The notes under the pieces were generated by a model. It had not been told where the DNA came from and did no database searches. It saw only the letters and a program-made list of their open reading frames with translations. A DNA stretch of 64,000 bases from the NCBI RefSeq assembly GCF_001598055.1, contig NZ_CP014844.1, forward strand, positions 3,251,642 through 3,315,641, given 5' to 3'. Made by a program: the position numbers and the translations under genes. Within the stretch, counting starts at the first letter, position 1. The number at the start of each line of letters is the position of its first letter. Positions 19,313-27,690 of the stretch are shown in pieces. Source of the stretch: Cupriavidus nantongensis (GTDB lineage: Bacteria; Pseudomonadota; Gammaproteobacteria; Burkholderiales; Burkholderiaceae).

Positions 19313-20629
19313 TTACTCGCGCGCGGTCTTCTGGAAACGCTCCAGCAAGTCGTTGCCGCGTGCCACGGCCGAGTCTAGCGCGGCCTTGGGCTCCTTCTTG
19401 CCGGCCCAGACGGCTTCGAGCTCTTCGTCGACCACGGTGCGGATCTGCACCATGTTGCCCAGGCGCACGCCGCGCGACTTGTCGGTGGTCTTGACCACCA
19501 TCTGCTGCACCGAGACGTCGGCGCCGGGGTTCTTGTCGTAGTAGCCCGATTTCTTGGTGGCCTCGTAGGCAGCCATGGTCACCGGCAGGTAGCCGGTGGC
19601 CTGGTGCCAGTCGGACTGGATCTCGGGACGCGACAGGTAATTGAAGAACTTGGCGACGCCCTTGTACTCTTCAGGCTTCTTGCCGCCCATCACCCACAGC
19701 GAGGCGCCGCCGATGATGGTGTTCTGCGGGGCGCCCTGCACCTCCGGGTAGTACGGCAGCTGCGCCACCGCAAACGCGAACTTGGCGTTCTTGCGGATAT
19801 TGGCCAGCGACGCTGACGAGCCGGTGAACATGGCGCATTCGCCGTTGTAGAACTTGGCCTGCGATTCGGCCTTGCGCCCGCCATAGCTGAAGTAGCCCTT
19901 CTTCACCATGTCCTGCAGGTTGCTGATGTGCTTGACGTGCAGCGGGCTGTTGAAGATCAGGCGCGTGTCGGTGCCGCCGAAGCCGTTGTTCTTGGTCGCG
20001 TACAGCGTGTTGTGCCAGGCCGAGAAGCTCTCCAGGTGGACCCAGCCCTGCCAGTCGGTGGTGTAGGCGCAGTTGGTGCCCGCGGCCTTGAGCTTGGCCG
20101 AGTACTGCATTACCTCGGGCCAGGTCTTGGGCGGCTTTTCCGGATCCAGGCCGGCTTTCTTGAAGGCGTCCTTGTTGTAGTAGAACACCGTGGTCGAGCT
20201 GTTGAACGGGAACGACAGCATCTCGCCCTTGGACGAGGTGTAGTAGCCCGCCACGGCCGGGATGTAGGCCTTCTGGTCGAACTTCTCGCCGGCGTCCTTC
20301 ATCACCGTCGACACCGGCTTGATCGCGCCCTTGGCGCTCATCATGGTGGCGGTGCCGACCTCGAACACCTGCAGGATCGCCGGCGCACCGCCGGCGCGGA
20401 AGGCGGCGATGCCCGCCGCCATGGTTTCGTCGTAATTGCCCTTGTTGACGGGCACCACCTTGTATTCGGACTGGCTGGCGTTGAACTTGTTGGCGATCTC
20501 GTTCACCTTGTCGTTCAGCGCGCCCTGCATGGCGTGCCACCACTGGATTTCAACGGCGGCGTGCGCACTGCCGGCCCCGGTCAGGGCCGCCAGCGCGGCG
20601 AGTTTGAGCACGGTACGGGATACGGACAT
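19313..20629 (-). CDS. ugpB: sn-glycerol-3-phosphate-binding periplasmic protein UgpB
   Basis: The periplasmic receptor that hands glycerol-3-phosphate and glycerophosphodiesters to UgpAEC. The 438 residues begin with a signal peptide, [24 protein letters not shown], predicted to be cut after about residue 24, followed by VEIQWWHAM, the family's mature start. The long SBP-1 fold continues with [10 protein letters not shown] and [17 protein letters not shown] motifs typical of UgpB. It is the first gene of the operon and a Pho box lies about 60 bases upstream. Confidence 0.96.
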   Translation of the reverse strand: MSVSRTVLKLAALAALTGAGSAHAAVEIQWWHAMQGALNDKVNEIANKFNASQSEYKVVPVNKGNYDETMAAGIAAFRAGGAPAILQVFEVGTATMMSAKGAIKPVSTVMKDAGEKFDQKAYIPAVAGYYTSSKGEMLSFPFNSSTTVFYYNKDAFKKAGLDPEKPPKTWPEVMQYSAKLKAAGTNCAYTTDWQGWVHLESFSAWHNTLYATKNNGFGGTDTRLIFNSPLHVKHISNLQDMVKKGYFSYGGRKAESQAKFYNGECAMFTGSSASLANIRKNAKFAFAVAQLPYYPEVQGAPQNTIIGGASLWVMGGKKPEEYKGVAKFFNYLSRPEIQSDWHQATGYLPVTMAAYEATKKSGYYDKNPGADVSVQQMVVKTTDKSRGVRLGNMVQIRTVVDEELEAVWAGKKEPKAALDSAVARGNDLLERFQKTARE

Positions 20630-20681
20630 CGAGGCTCTCCTTGGTCTGTCTGGTTGCGGTCAGTCGAAAATCCGACAGCTT

Positions 20682-20699
20682 GTGATTGTTTTGTGACAG
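20682..20699 (-). promoter_or_regulatory. Pho box upstream of ugpB
   Basis: On the minus strand CTGTCAC-AAAA-CAATCAC matches the PhoB repeat structure (two 7-bp CTGTCAT units 11 bp apart). The first unit matches six of seven positions and the second four of seven, and a further CTGTCGG follows near 20673-20679. The box centre is about 60 bases before the ugpB start. It indicates phosphate-starvation control, as known for ugp in E. coli. Confidence 0.75.
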
Positions 20700-20809
20700 C
20701 GGCATGTTACGCCGGTCGCACCTGCGCAAGCAAATCAGCAGATTCACCAGTATGGCCGGGGCGCGGATTTTTGCAGCGCAATAAACGAAGTTCGCCGCAG
20801 ATCCACGGG

Positions 20810-20815
20810 TACAAT
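20810..20815 (+). promoter_or_regulatory. -10 element of the HAD hydrolase gene (leaderless arrangement)
   Basis: TACAAT ends nine bases before the ATG at 20824, so transcription should start at or within a couple of bases of the start codon. No Shine-Dalgarno sequence precedes the ATG, and a leaderless mRNA is likely. I see no good -35 element. Confidence 0.6.
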
Positions 20816-20823
20816 GGCCCGCC

Positions 20824-21615
20824 ATGCAATCCCTGAACAAGCTCTCTACTGCGGCGCTGCGCAACGTGCGCGGCGTGCTGACCGACATCGACGGCACCCT
20901 GACCACCGACGGCCGGCTGCCGGCTTCTACCTACCTGGCCCTCGACGGCCTGCGCCGGGCCGGCCTGCATGTGATCCCGGTGACCGGGCGCTGCATCGCG
21001 TGGGCCGAGATCCTGACGCGGCTGTGGCCGGTCGACGCCATCATCGGCGAGAACGGCGCGTTCTATTCGCACCTGCACAACGGCCGGCTGCAGACGCGCT
21101 TCCTCGACGATGCGGCCACGCGCGCGCGCAACCTGGAGCGCATCCATGCATTGGGCCAGCACATCGTGCGCGAGGTGCCCGGCTGTGCGCTGGCTTCCGA
21201 CCAGGCCTGGCATGCCGCCGACCTGGCCATCGACCATGCCGAGGACGTGGTGCCGCTGCCGCAGGACGCCGTCGCGCGCATTGCTGCGCTGATGCGCGAG
21301 GCCGGCATGACCGCCACCGTCAGCTCCATCCATGTCAACGGCTGGTTCGGCCAGCATGACAAGCTGTCGATGAGCAAGCTGTGCGTGGCCGAGCTGCTGG
21401 GCGAGGACGTCGATGCGCGGCGCGACCAGTGGCTGTTTATCGGCGATTCTGCCAACGATGCGTCGATGTTTGCGCATTTCCCGCTGTCGGTGGGCGTGGC
21501 CAATGTGCGCGATATCCTGCCGCAGCTGCCGGTGCCGCCGGCATACATCACCGCGGCCGCGGGGGGCGAGGGTTTTGCGGAGATGGCGCAGCGGCTGATC
21601 GAGGCGCGCGGCTGA
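20824..21615 (+). CDS. HAD superfamily (class IIB) phosphatase-like hydrolase
   Basis: A 263-residue haloacid-dehalogenase-fold hydrolase. Motif I is DIDGTLTTDG (Asp21 nucleophile, Asp23). VTGR follows near residue 58, and GDSANDASMF near 207 forms motif IV that binds magnesium. A cap between motifs II and III (IIB/Cof type) suggests a sugar-phosphate or similar small substrate. The actual substrate cannot be read from the sequence. It stands alone on the plus strand between ugp and ntrC, ends at a strong terminator, and appears to have a leaderless promoter. Confidence 0.9.
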   Translation: MQSLNKLSTAALRNVRGVLTDIDGTLTTDGRLPASTYLALDGLRRAGLHVIPVTGRCIAWAEILTRLWPVDAIIGENGAFYSHLHNGRLQTRFLDDAATRARNLERIHALGQHIVREVPGCALASDQAWHAADLAIDHAEDVVPLPQDAVARIAALMREAGMTATVSSIHVNGWFGQHDKLSMSKLCVAELLGEDVDARRDQWLFIGDSANDASMFAHFPLSVGVANVRDILPQLPVPPAYITAAAGGEGFAEMAQRLIEARG

Positions 21616-21626
21616 ACCCCCTTCCA

Positions 21627-21668
21627 CAAAGAAAAACCGGCCGGGATATCCCGGCCGGTTTTTCTTTG
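21627..21668. terminator. Bidirectional terminator, 42-bp perfect palindrome
   Basis: A fully symmetric 42-bp inverted repeat centred on GATATC: an 11-bp GC stem on each side, flanked by AAAAA and TTTTT and extended by AAAG/CTTT. It lies 11 bases after the HAD gene and 17 bases after the convergent ntrC, so it can terminate both. Confidence 0.93.
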
Positions 21669-21685
21669 CCTTGCGCACGCGCGGC

Positions 21686-23245
21686 TCAGTCGAAGCCCAA
21701 CTCCTGCAGCTTGCGCGTGATGGTGTTGCGCCCGATCCCGAGCCGGGTCGCGGCCTCGACGCGGCGGCCGCGGGTAACGCCCAGCGCGGCTTCCAGCACC
21801 GCCTTTTCGAAGCGGCGCGTCAGCAGGTCCATCACTTCGGGCTGGCCGGCTTCGAGCATGGCACGCGCCTCGGCGGCGAGCAGGGTTTCCCATCCGGCGG
21901 CCGCCGGAGCCTGCTGCGGCGCGTGGGCCACCGCTGCGGCCGGCGCGGCGCGGACCACCGTGGCCGTATCGGCCTCGGCCACCGGCACCGCAAACCCGCC
22001 ATAGTCGGCCAGTTCGTGGGCGCCTTCATACTCCGGCACGCGCACGTCCGGCGCGCGCTCCGGCCGCGGCGCATTGACCGGCTCGCTGGTGCCCGCTTCC
22101 AGCATCTCGCGCGGCAGGTCCTTGACCTCGATGGTCTGCGCCGGCGCCATCACGGTCAGCCAGTTGCACAGGTTTTCGAGCTGGCGCACGTTGCCGGGGA
22201 ACGGCAGCGTGCTGACATAGGCCAGCGCCTCGTCCGACATGCGCTTGGGCTCGACGCCGAGCTCCTTGGCGCTCTTCTGCAGGAAATGGCGCGCCAGCAG
22301 CGTGATGTCCTCGGGCCGCTCGCGCAGCGGCGGCAGGCGCAGCCGGATCACGTTCAGGCGGTGGAACAAGTCCTCGCGGAACAGCCCTTCCTTGACGCGC
22401 AGTTCCAGGTTCTGGTGCGTGGCGGCAATCACGCGCACATTGGCGCGCAAGGGGTTGTGGCCGCCGACGCGATAGAAGTTGCCGTCGGACAGCACGCGCA
22501 GCAGCCGGGTCTGCAGGTCGAACGGCATGTCGCCGATTTCATCGAGAAACAGCGTGCCGCCCTCGGCCTGCTCGAAGCGCCCGCGCCGCATGGTCTGGGC
22601 ACCGGTAAAGGCGCCGCGCTCGTGGCCGAACAGTTCGGACTCGAGCAGGTCCTTGGGTATCGCCGCGGTATTGAGCGCGATAAACGGGCCGTTGGCGCGC
22701 GGGCTGTGCTTGTGCAGCGCGCGCGCGACCAGTTCCTTGCCGGTGCCGGACTCGCCGGTGATCATCACCGTGACGTTCGACTGCGACAGCCGGCCGATGG
22801 CGCGGAACACGTCCTGCATCGCCGGCGCCTGGCCGAGGATCTCGGGCGCGTCAACCAGGCGGTCGTCCATTTCTTCCTCGCGCAGGCTTTCTTCCAGCGC
22901 GCGGCGGATCAGCTCGACCGCCTTGTCGACATCGAAGGGCTTGGCCAGGTATTCGAAGGCGCCGCCCTGGAACGCCGCCACCGCGCTGTCCAGGTCGGAG
23001 TACGCCGTCATCACGATGACCGGCAGGCCCGGATGCCGCGCCTTGATCGCCTGCAGCAGGTCCAGCCCGGAACCGCCGGGCATGCGGATATCCGATATCA
23101 GCACCTGCGGCTGGTCTTCCTCCAGCGCGGCCAGCGCGTCCCGCACATTGGTGAAGCTGCGCGACAGCAGGCTTTCACGGGCGAGGGCCTTTTCCAGGAC
23201 CCAGCGGATTGATTGATCGTCGTCGACTATCCAGATCGGCTTCAT
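21686..23245 (-). CDS. ntrC: Nitrogen regulation response regulator NtrC
   Basis: A sigma-54-dependent activator, phosphorylated by NtrB under nitrogen limitation. The 519 residues hold a receiver domain with WIVDDD and phospho-acceptor Asp52 (LISDIRMPG), an AAA+ domain with Walker A GESGTGKE near 167 and the sigma-54-contacting GAFTGA near 215, and a C-terminal Fis-type helix-turn-helix (AATRLGIGRNTITRKLQELGFD). The linker between AAA+ and DNA-binding domains (about 385-465) is unusually long and rich in Ala, Glu and Pro; the E. coli protein is about 50 residues shorter. It lies downstream of ntrB. Confidence 0.96.
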   Translation of the reverse strand: MKPIWIVDDDQSIRWVLEKALARESLLSRSFTNVRDALAALEEDQPQVLISDIRMPGGSGLDLLQAIKARHPGLPVIVMTAYSDLDSAVAAFQGGAFEYLAKPFDVDKAVELIRRALEESLREEEMDDRLVDAPEILGQAPAMQDVFRAIGRLSQSNVTVMITGESGTGKELVARALHKHSPRANGPFIALNTAAIPKDLLESELFGHERGAFTGAQTMRRGRFEQAEGGTLFLDEIGDMPFDLQTRLLRVLSDGNFYRVGGHNPLRANVRVIAATHQNLELRVKEGLFREDLFHRLNVIRLRLPPLRERPEDITLLARHFLQKSAKELGVEPKRMSDEALAYVSTLPFPGNVRQLENLCNWLTVMAPAQTIEVKDLPREMLEAGTSEPVNAPRPERAPDVRVPEYEGAHELADYGGFAVPVAEADTATVVRAAPAAAVAHAPQQAPAAAGWETLLAAEARAMLEAGQPEVMDLLTRRFEKAVLEAALGVTRGRRVEAATRLGIGRNTITRKLQELGFD

Positions 23246-23330
23246 GTGCGTCGCTTGTCTGCTCGGTGTCAGTTGGTCTTCCGCATGCCCTGGCCACGTC
23301 GGTGCACGCGCTTGCGGACGCCGGCAAAGG

Positions 23331-24509
23331 CTAGTGCAGCGGCAGCAGGATACGGAAGTCGGTACAGCCCGGCCTGCTCTCGCATTCGATCAAGCCCTCG
23401 TGCTGCTGCACGAAGGTTTGAGCGAGTGTGAGACCCAGTCCGCTGCCGCCATCCCTGCCCGATACCAGCGGATAGAAGATGCGTTCGCGGATGTCTTCGG
23501 GGATGCCCGGGCCGTTGTCGATCACATGCAAGTCCAATGCCAGCTTGAACAGGCGCTTGGCAATGGTGACCTGGCGCGCGATGCGCGTGCGCAGCACGAT
23601 CTGCGCGTCGCCGCACGCGATGCGCTCGGCCAGCGCCTGCGCGGCGTTGTGGACGATGTTGAGCACGGCCTGGATCAGTTGCTCCATGTCGCCCTGCAAT
23701 TCGGGCAGGCTGGCATCGTAGTCGCGCACGATCTCGAGCCCGTTGGGGAACTCGGCCAGCACCACCGAGCGCACGCGCTCGAGCACCTCGTGGATATTCA
23801 GGCTCGATACGATATGCGGGTGCCGGTGCGGCTCCAGCAGCCGGTCGACCAGCGTCTGCAGCCGGTCCGACTCCTTGATGATGACCTGCGTGTATTCGCG
23901 CAGCGAGCGCTCGGGCAGCTCGAACTCCAGCAGCTGCGCCGCGCCGCGGATGCCCCCGAGCGGGTTCTTGATCTCGTGGGCGAGGTTGCGGATCAGCTCC
24001 TTGTTGGCCGAGGTCAGGTCGAGGATGCGCTCTTCGCGGTCGCTGCGCACCTTCTGCTCGTTGGGCAGGATCTCGACCACCACGGAGTCGCCGACCGCCT
24101 CGAGCGCGGCGATCACCACGTGCACATGGATCGGTTCCTGCAGCGGCGGATGCAGGATCAGGTCCTGGCGGCGCACGTCGAACTGCCGCGTCACCACGGT
24201 GTCGAGCATGTTGTGCAGCTCGTCCGATTTGCCGAACAGGTCGGGCAGCGTCAGCTCGACCATGCCCTTGCGCGACACGCCGAAGGTGGCCTCGGCGGCC
24301 GGATTCGCGTAGACCACGCGCAGCCCCGGCTGCCGCACCAGCAGCACCGGGTTGGCGACCACGTCGAGGCCGGCATGGAACGCCGCCGCGCCGATGCTGA
24401 GCACGCGCGCGCCGGTTTCGGGCGATGCCGGCTCCGCCGCGGGCGGCTCGGCCCGCGCGCCATCGGCACTGCCGGCCTTGCGTGACACTCCGCGAATCAG
24501 GCGACGCAT
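23331..24509 (-). CDS. ntrB: Nitrogen regulation sensor histidine kinase/phosphatase NtrB
   Basis: A cytosolic kinase that, under control of PII proteins, phosphorylates or dephosphorylates NtrC. The 392 residues contain a PAS domain (about 40-150), the H-box NLAHEIKNPLGGIRGAAQLLE with phospho-accepting His178, an N-box IVHNAAQAL near 285, and G-boxes DNGPGIP and GSGLGLTLA. There are no transmembrane segments, as expected. The first 35 residues are low-complexity and the true start could be slightly downstream. ntrC follows after 85 bases; the DUF4124 gene lies four bases upstream. Confidence 0.95.
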   Translation of the reverse strand: MRRLIRGVSRKAGSADGARAEPPAAEPASPETGARVLSIGAAAFHAGLDVVANPVLLVRQPGLRVVYANPAAEATFGVSRKGMVELTLPDLFGKSDELHNMLDTVVTRQFDVRRQDLILHPPLQEPIHVHVVIAALEAVGDSVVVEILPNEQKVRSDREERILDLTSANKELIRNLAHEIKNPLGGIRGAAQLLEFELPERSLREYTQVIIKESDRLQTLVDRLLEPHRHPHIVSSLNIHEVLERVRSVVLAEFPNGLEIVRDYDASLPELQGDMEQLIQAVLNIVHNAAQALAERIACGDAQIVLRTRIARQVTIAKRLFKLALDLHVIDNGPGIPEDIRERIFYPLVSGRDGGSGLGLTLAQTFVQQHEGLIECESRPGCTDFRILLPLH

Positions 24510-24513
24510 AAGA

Positions 24514-25107
24514 CTAGTCCTTCAGGTTGCCGAGCTCGCGCCGCAGCGACGCCGCGTTGGCCTCGCTGCGGGCAATGTCGTCGCGCAGCGCCGCGGTGCG
24601 GTCGAGATATTTCTGGTAGTTGCGCTCATTGCCCTGGCGCTCGGGCTGGCCGTTGTTGTACTCGGCGCGCAGGCCCTGCAGCTTGGCCTCCTCGGCCTGC
24701 AGCTCCTGCGTCAGCACGGTGCGGCGCTCGCTGTCGCGGCTGCGCTGGGTGGCGCTGTCCACGCGCGGGAAACCGGTGCTGGCGGCGGTGGCGGTGTTGG
24801 CGCCGCTGCTGCCGGCACTCTTGGCCGGCGCGGCAATGCGCCCGCCCGGCACAGTCACGACCTCGGGCAGGTTCAGCTTCTTGCAGCCCTTGCCGGCATT
24901 GCCGTTGCGGTACTCCGGCACGCCGTTGGGCCCGGTGCAGACATAGACATCCGAGGACTGCGCCAGCGACGGTCCGGCCCACGCGCCCAACAACAGCACC
25001 GGCGCCAGCACCGCGGCGCTCACCAGAACGGGGAATCGGCGTCGGCTTTGGTGCACGGAACGGGGCATGGCATGAGTCCGGCGGGCCGTGCGGGAAAAGG
25101 CATCCAT
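24514..25107 (-). CDS. Secreted DUF4124-domain protein
   Basis: A predicted exported protein of about 197 residues with a hydrophobic signal segment (RRRFPVLVSAAVLAPVLLLGAWA) ending at a plausible cleavage site SLAQ. It is followed by a DUF4124-like domain with YVCTGPNGVPEYRN and a second cysteine (GKGCKKL). The C-terminal half (about 110-197) is charged and probably coiled-coil. Function is unknown. Starts at 25107, at 25068 (shorter signal peptide) or a TTG at 25173 are all possible; none has a clear ribosome site. It ends four bases before ntrB and may be co-transcribed with ntrBC. Confidence 0.75.
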   Translation of the reverse strand: MDAFSRTARRTHAMPRSVHQSRRRFPVLVSAAVLAPVLLLGAWAGPSLAQSSDVYVCTGPNGVPEYRNGNAGKGCKKLNLPEVVTVPGGRIAAPAKSAGSSGANTATAASTGFPRVDSATQRSRDSERRTVLTQELQAEEAKLQGLRAEYNNGQPERQGNERNYQKYLDRTAALRDDIARSEANAASLRRELGNLKD

Positions 25108-25159
25108 GGGCGTGGCGTCAGTTAGAACGGGGGTGGATCGGGACAGAATCGGATTCCCC

Positions 25160-25165
25160 ATTCTA
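25160..25165 (-). promoter_or_regulatory. Candidate -10 element before the DUF4124-ntrBC genes
   Basis: TAGAAT on the minus strand lies about 55 bases before the ATG at 25107. The upstream flank carries a T-rich stretch but no convincing -35. If active, it would give a promoter for DUF4124-ntrB-ntrC separate from glnA. Confidence 0.35.
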
Positions 25166-25257
25166 GCGAGCAAAGCAAAAAGGGACAGCCGAAGCCGCCC
25201 CCTTGTGGTGCAACTGTTGCCCGGTCACAACCTGGGTCATGGCCGGGCGCGGGCTGC

Positions 25258-26673
25258 TTACAGCGAGTAGTACATCTCGAACTCGACCGGATGCGTGGTC
25301 ATGCGGAAACGCGTGACTTCTTCCATCTTCAGTTCGATGTAGGCATCGATCATCGAATTCGAGAACACGCCGCCACGGGTCAGGAACTCGCGGTCGTTGT
25401 CCAGGTACTCGAGCGCCTGGTCCAGGCTCGAGCACACGGTCGGGATCTTGGCATCCTCTTCCGGCGGCAGGTCGTACAGGTTCTTGTCGGCGGCTTCGCC
25501 CGGGTGGATCTTGTTCATCACGCCGTCCAGGCCGGCCATCAGCAGCGCCGAGAAGCCCAGGTACGGGTTCATCAGCGGATCCGGGAAGCGGGTCTCGATG
25601 CGGCGGCCCTTCGGGTTGGCCACGTACGGGATACGGATCGAAGCCGAACGGTTGCGGGCCGAGTAGGCCAGCTTGACCGGAGCCTCGAAGCCCGGCACCA
25701 GGCGCTTGTACGAGTTCGTGCCCGGGTTGGTGATGGCGTTCAGGGCGCGGGCGTGCTTGATGATGCCGCCGATGTAGTACAGCGCGAATTCCGACAGGCC
25801 GGCGTAGCCGTTGCCCGCGAACAGGTTCTGGCCGTCCTTCCACACCGACTGGTGCACGTGCATGCCCGAGCCGTTGTCGCCAACGATGGGCTTCGGCATG
25901 AAGGTGGCGGTCTTGCCGTAGGTGTGGGCGACATTCTGGATCACGTACTTCTGCAGCTGGGTCCAGTCGGCGCGCTGCACCAGCGTGCTGAACTTGGTGC
26001 CGATTTCGTTCTGGCCCTGGCCCGCCACTTCGTGGTGGTGGACTTCAACCGGAATGCCCAGCGATTCGAGGATCAGGCACATTTCCGAACGCATGTCCTG
26101 GAAGGTGTCGATCGGGGCGACCGGGAAGTAGCCGCCCTTCTTGCCGGGACGGTGGCCGCTGTTGCCGTGCTCGAATTCCTTCGACGACGACCACGGGGCT
26201 TCTTCGGAATGGACCTTGACGAAGCAGCCTTGCATGTCGACGTTCCAGGTCACGCCGTCGAAGATGAAGAACTCGGGTTCCGGACCGAAGAAGGCGGTGT
26301 CGCCCAGGCCGGTGCTCTTCAGGTAGGCTTCGGCGCGCTTGGCGATGGAACGCGGATCGCGGTCATAGCCCTTGCCGTCCGACGGCTCGATCACGTCGCA
26401 CGACAGCACCAGCGTCGGCTCTTCGTAGAACGGGTCGATGTGGGCCGTGTTCGAATCCGGCATCAGCAGCATGTCCGAAGCTTCGATACCCTTCCAGCCG
26501 GCGATCGACGAGCCGTCGAAAGCGTGGCCGCTCTCGAACTTGTCTTCATCGAAGTGCGACACGGGCACGGACACGTGTTGCTCCTTGCCTTTGGTATCGG
26601 TGAAGCGGAAATCGACGAACTTGACGTCGTTTTCCTTCACCAGCTTCATCACGTCTGCAACGCTGTGGGCCAT
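25258..26673 (-). CDS. glnA: Glutamine synthetase type I
   Basis: Catalyses ATP-dependent amidation of glutamate, the main ammonium assimilation step. The 471-residue protein has the standard GSI length, with [17 protein letters not shown] near 50, the catalytic [16 protein letters not shown] region, the NRSASIRIP region, and the adenylylation segment DKNLYDLPP with its tyrosine near 400. This points to control by adenylylation. The start at 26673 is chosen because AGGAG lies seven bases upstream and the sequence then reads [16 protein letters not shown]; longer in-frame versions run into the promoter. A sigma-54 promoter and NtrC-type sites lie upstream. Confidence 0.97.
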   Translation of the reverse strand: MAHSVADVMKLVKENDVKFVDFRFTDTKGKEQHVSVPVSHFDEDKFESGHAFDGSSIAGWKGIEASDMLLMPDSNTAHIDPFYEEPTLVLSCDVIEPSDGKGYDRDPRSIAKRAEAYLKSTGLGDTAFFGPEPEFFIFDGVTWNVDMQGCFVKVHSEEAPWSSSKEFEHGNSGHRPGKKGGYFPVAPIDTFQDMRSEMCLILESLGIPVEVHHHEVAGQGQNEIGTKFSTLVQRADWTQLQKYVIQNVAHTYGKTATFMPKPIVGDNGSGMHVHQSVWKDGQNLFAGNGYAGLSEFALYYIGGIIKHARALNAITNPGTNSYKRLVPGFEAPVKLAYSARNRSASIRIPYVANPKGRRIETRFPDPLMNPYLGFSALLMAGLDGVMNKIHPGEAADKNLYDLPPEEDAKIPTVCSSLDQALEYLDNDREFLTRGGVFSNSMIDAYIELKMEEVTRFRMTTHPVEFEMYYSL

Positions 26674-26793
26674 GCCAATCTCCTGGGTATTCGGCAAATG
26701 TCTGTGAAAGCCAATTCTTGGGACTGTCGCCAGCGGCGCCGCTGCATCGTTGCCGCGCCTGACTGGCCTCGCCGCGAAAGGACGTCGGATGTT

Positions 26794-26809
26794 AGCAGAA
26801 AGCGTGCCA
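26794..26809 (-). promoter_or_regulatory. Sigma-54 promoter of glnA
   Basis: On the minus strand TGGCACGCTTTCTGCT matches the RpoN consensus TGGCACG-N4-TTGCW, with the invariant GG and GC exactly ten bases apart. It lies about 120 bases before the glnA start, with transcription expected to begin near 26782. Confidence 0.88.
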
Positions 26810-26960
26810 ATCAAACGTCCCACGCGGCGCAGGGCCCGAAAATTGTGCAACTCCGGCGAATCGCGCACCATGCTGGCCGGCAACGGAAACGCCTTCCAGC
26901 GGGCCGGGGGACCATGTGGCGCTCCCTAGACACGCGCAACCCTCGCTGCCAGCGTCATGG

Positions 26961-26977
26961 AACACCATCATGGTGCA
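26961..26977 (-). promoter_or_regulatory. NtrC-binding site 1 (enhancer of glnA)
   Basis: AACACC-ATCAT-GGTGCA matches the NtrC palindrome TGCACC-N5-GGTGCA at ten of twelve defined positions. Its centre is about 187 bases upstream of the predicted glnA transcription start. Confidence 0.75.
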
Positions 26978-26990
26978 AACTTCAAGCAAT

Positions 26991-27007
26991 GGCACCGTCT
27001 TAGTGCA
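26991..27007 (-). promoter_or_regulatory. NtrC-binding site 2 (enhancer of glnA)
   Basis: GGCACC-GTCTT-AGTGCA also matches the NtrC palindrome at ten of twelve positions. It lies exactly 30 bases from site 1, about three helical turns, so two NtrC dimers would bind the same face and oligomerise. Confidence 0.75.
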
Positions 27008-27097
27008 CTCGCACCAAAATCGATCGCTTGCGCCCTGCGACGGCGCTTTCCAGTCCCTCCCGGCCAGCGCAGCCACCGCCCCGCCAGCGCGGCGCTA

Positions 27098-27103
27098 TAG
27101 AAT
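27098..27103 (+). promoter_or_regulatory. -10 element of the rhodanese gene
   Basis: TAGAAT, preceded by TA to form TATAGAAT, lies about 52 bases before the ATG at 27156. No convincing -35 is seen. Confidence 0.45.
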
Positions 27104-27155
27104 AACGGGTTGCGGCCCTTGCGCCACGATTCCACCCATTCAATTTGTCACGCCG

Positions 27156-27620
27156 ATGACCACCCGAGACGATCTCCTCCAGGCCGCCCGCCAGCGCCAG
27201 GAACAAAGCCAGTTGCCGTACTTCGGCGCGCTGTCGCCGCAGGAAGCCTATGCCCTGCTGCAGAACGACCCTTCCGCCGTGCTGGTGGACGTGCGCACGC
27301 AGGCCGAGCTGGACTGGGTCGGCGGCGTCGATGTGCCCGACGCGCAGTTCGCCCATGTCGAATGGATGTCCTACCCGGGCGGCGCGCAGAACGCGCGCTT
27401 TATCGAGGAACTGCGCGCGCGCGTGCCGTCCGACGTGCCGGTGCTGTTCCTGTGCCGCAGCGCGGCGCGTTCCAAGCACGCGGCGCGGGTGGCCACCGAA
27501 GCCGGCTACCACTTCGCCATGGACGTGCTCGAAGGTTTCGAGGGCAACCGCGACGATCACCACCACCGCAAGACCGTCGAGGGCTGGTGCGTGCGCGGCC
27601 TGCCCTGGCATGGCGCCTGA
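27156..27620 (+). CDS. Rhodanese-like domain protein
   Basis: A 154-residue single-domain sulfurtransferase-like protein. VLVDVRTQAELDWVGGVDVPD at about 43-62 is the rhodanese CH2A-type opening, and the active-site loop is CRSAARSKHAA with Cys100 as the predicted persulfide carrier. The C-terminus reads EGFEGNRDDHHHRKTVEGWCVRGLPW. No signal peptide, so cytoplasmic. The physiological sulfur acceptor is unknown. The start at 27156 is the first ATG before the domain; longer versions would run into the NtrC sites. Confidence 0.88.
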   Translation: MTTRDDLLQAARQRQEQSQLPYFGALSPQEAYALLQNDPSAVLVDVRTQAELDWVGGVDVPDAQFAHVEWMSYPGGAQNARFIEELRARVPSDVPVLFLCRSAARSKHAARVATEAGYHFAMDVLEGFEGNRDDHHHRKTVEGWCVRGLPWHGA

Positions 27621-27641
27621 TTCCGCCCGGACCTGAATGCA

Positions 27642-27672
27642 GAGGGGCAGCCAAGGCTGCCCCTTCTCTTTT
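27642..27672 (+). terminator. Terminator after the rhodanese gene
   Basis: A 9-bp perfect stem (GGGGCAGCC at 27644-27652 with GGCTGCCCC at 27655-27663) followed by TTCTCTTTT. It ends the plus-strand rhodanese transcript and sits 18 bases before the convergent CinA-like gene. Confidence 0.88.
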
Positions 27673-27690
27673 GGCCGCCGGCCGCAACGT

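Larger units (their letters stand above)
26674..27155. other. glnA/rhodanese divergent regulatory region
   Basis: This 482-base gene-free stretch separates glnA from the divergent rhodanese gene. It contains the glnA sigma-54 promoter (26794-26809), two NtrC-like sites (26961-26977 and 26991-27007) and a TAGAAT element for the rhodanese gene (27098-27103). The remaining sequence shows nothing else I can assign. Confidence 0.7.

Noticed and set aside
26674..26883. A longer glnA start at 26883
   Set aside because: The extra 70 residues would be encoded by the sigma-54 promoter and glnA leader. AGGAG before 26673 and the family N-terminus [11 protein letters not shown] support the shorter protein.
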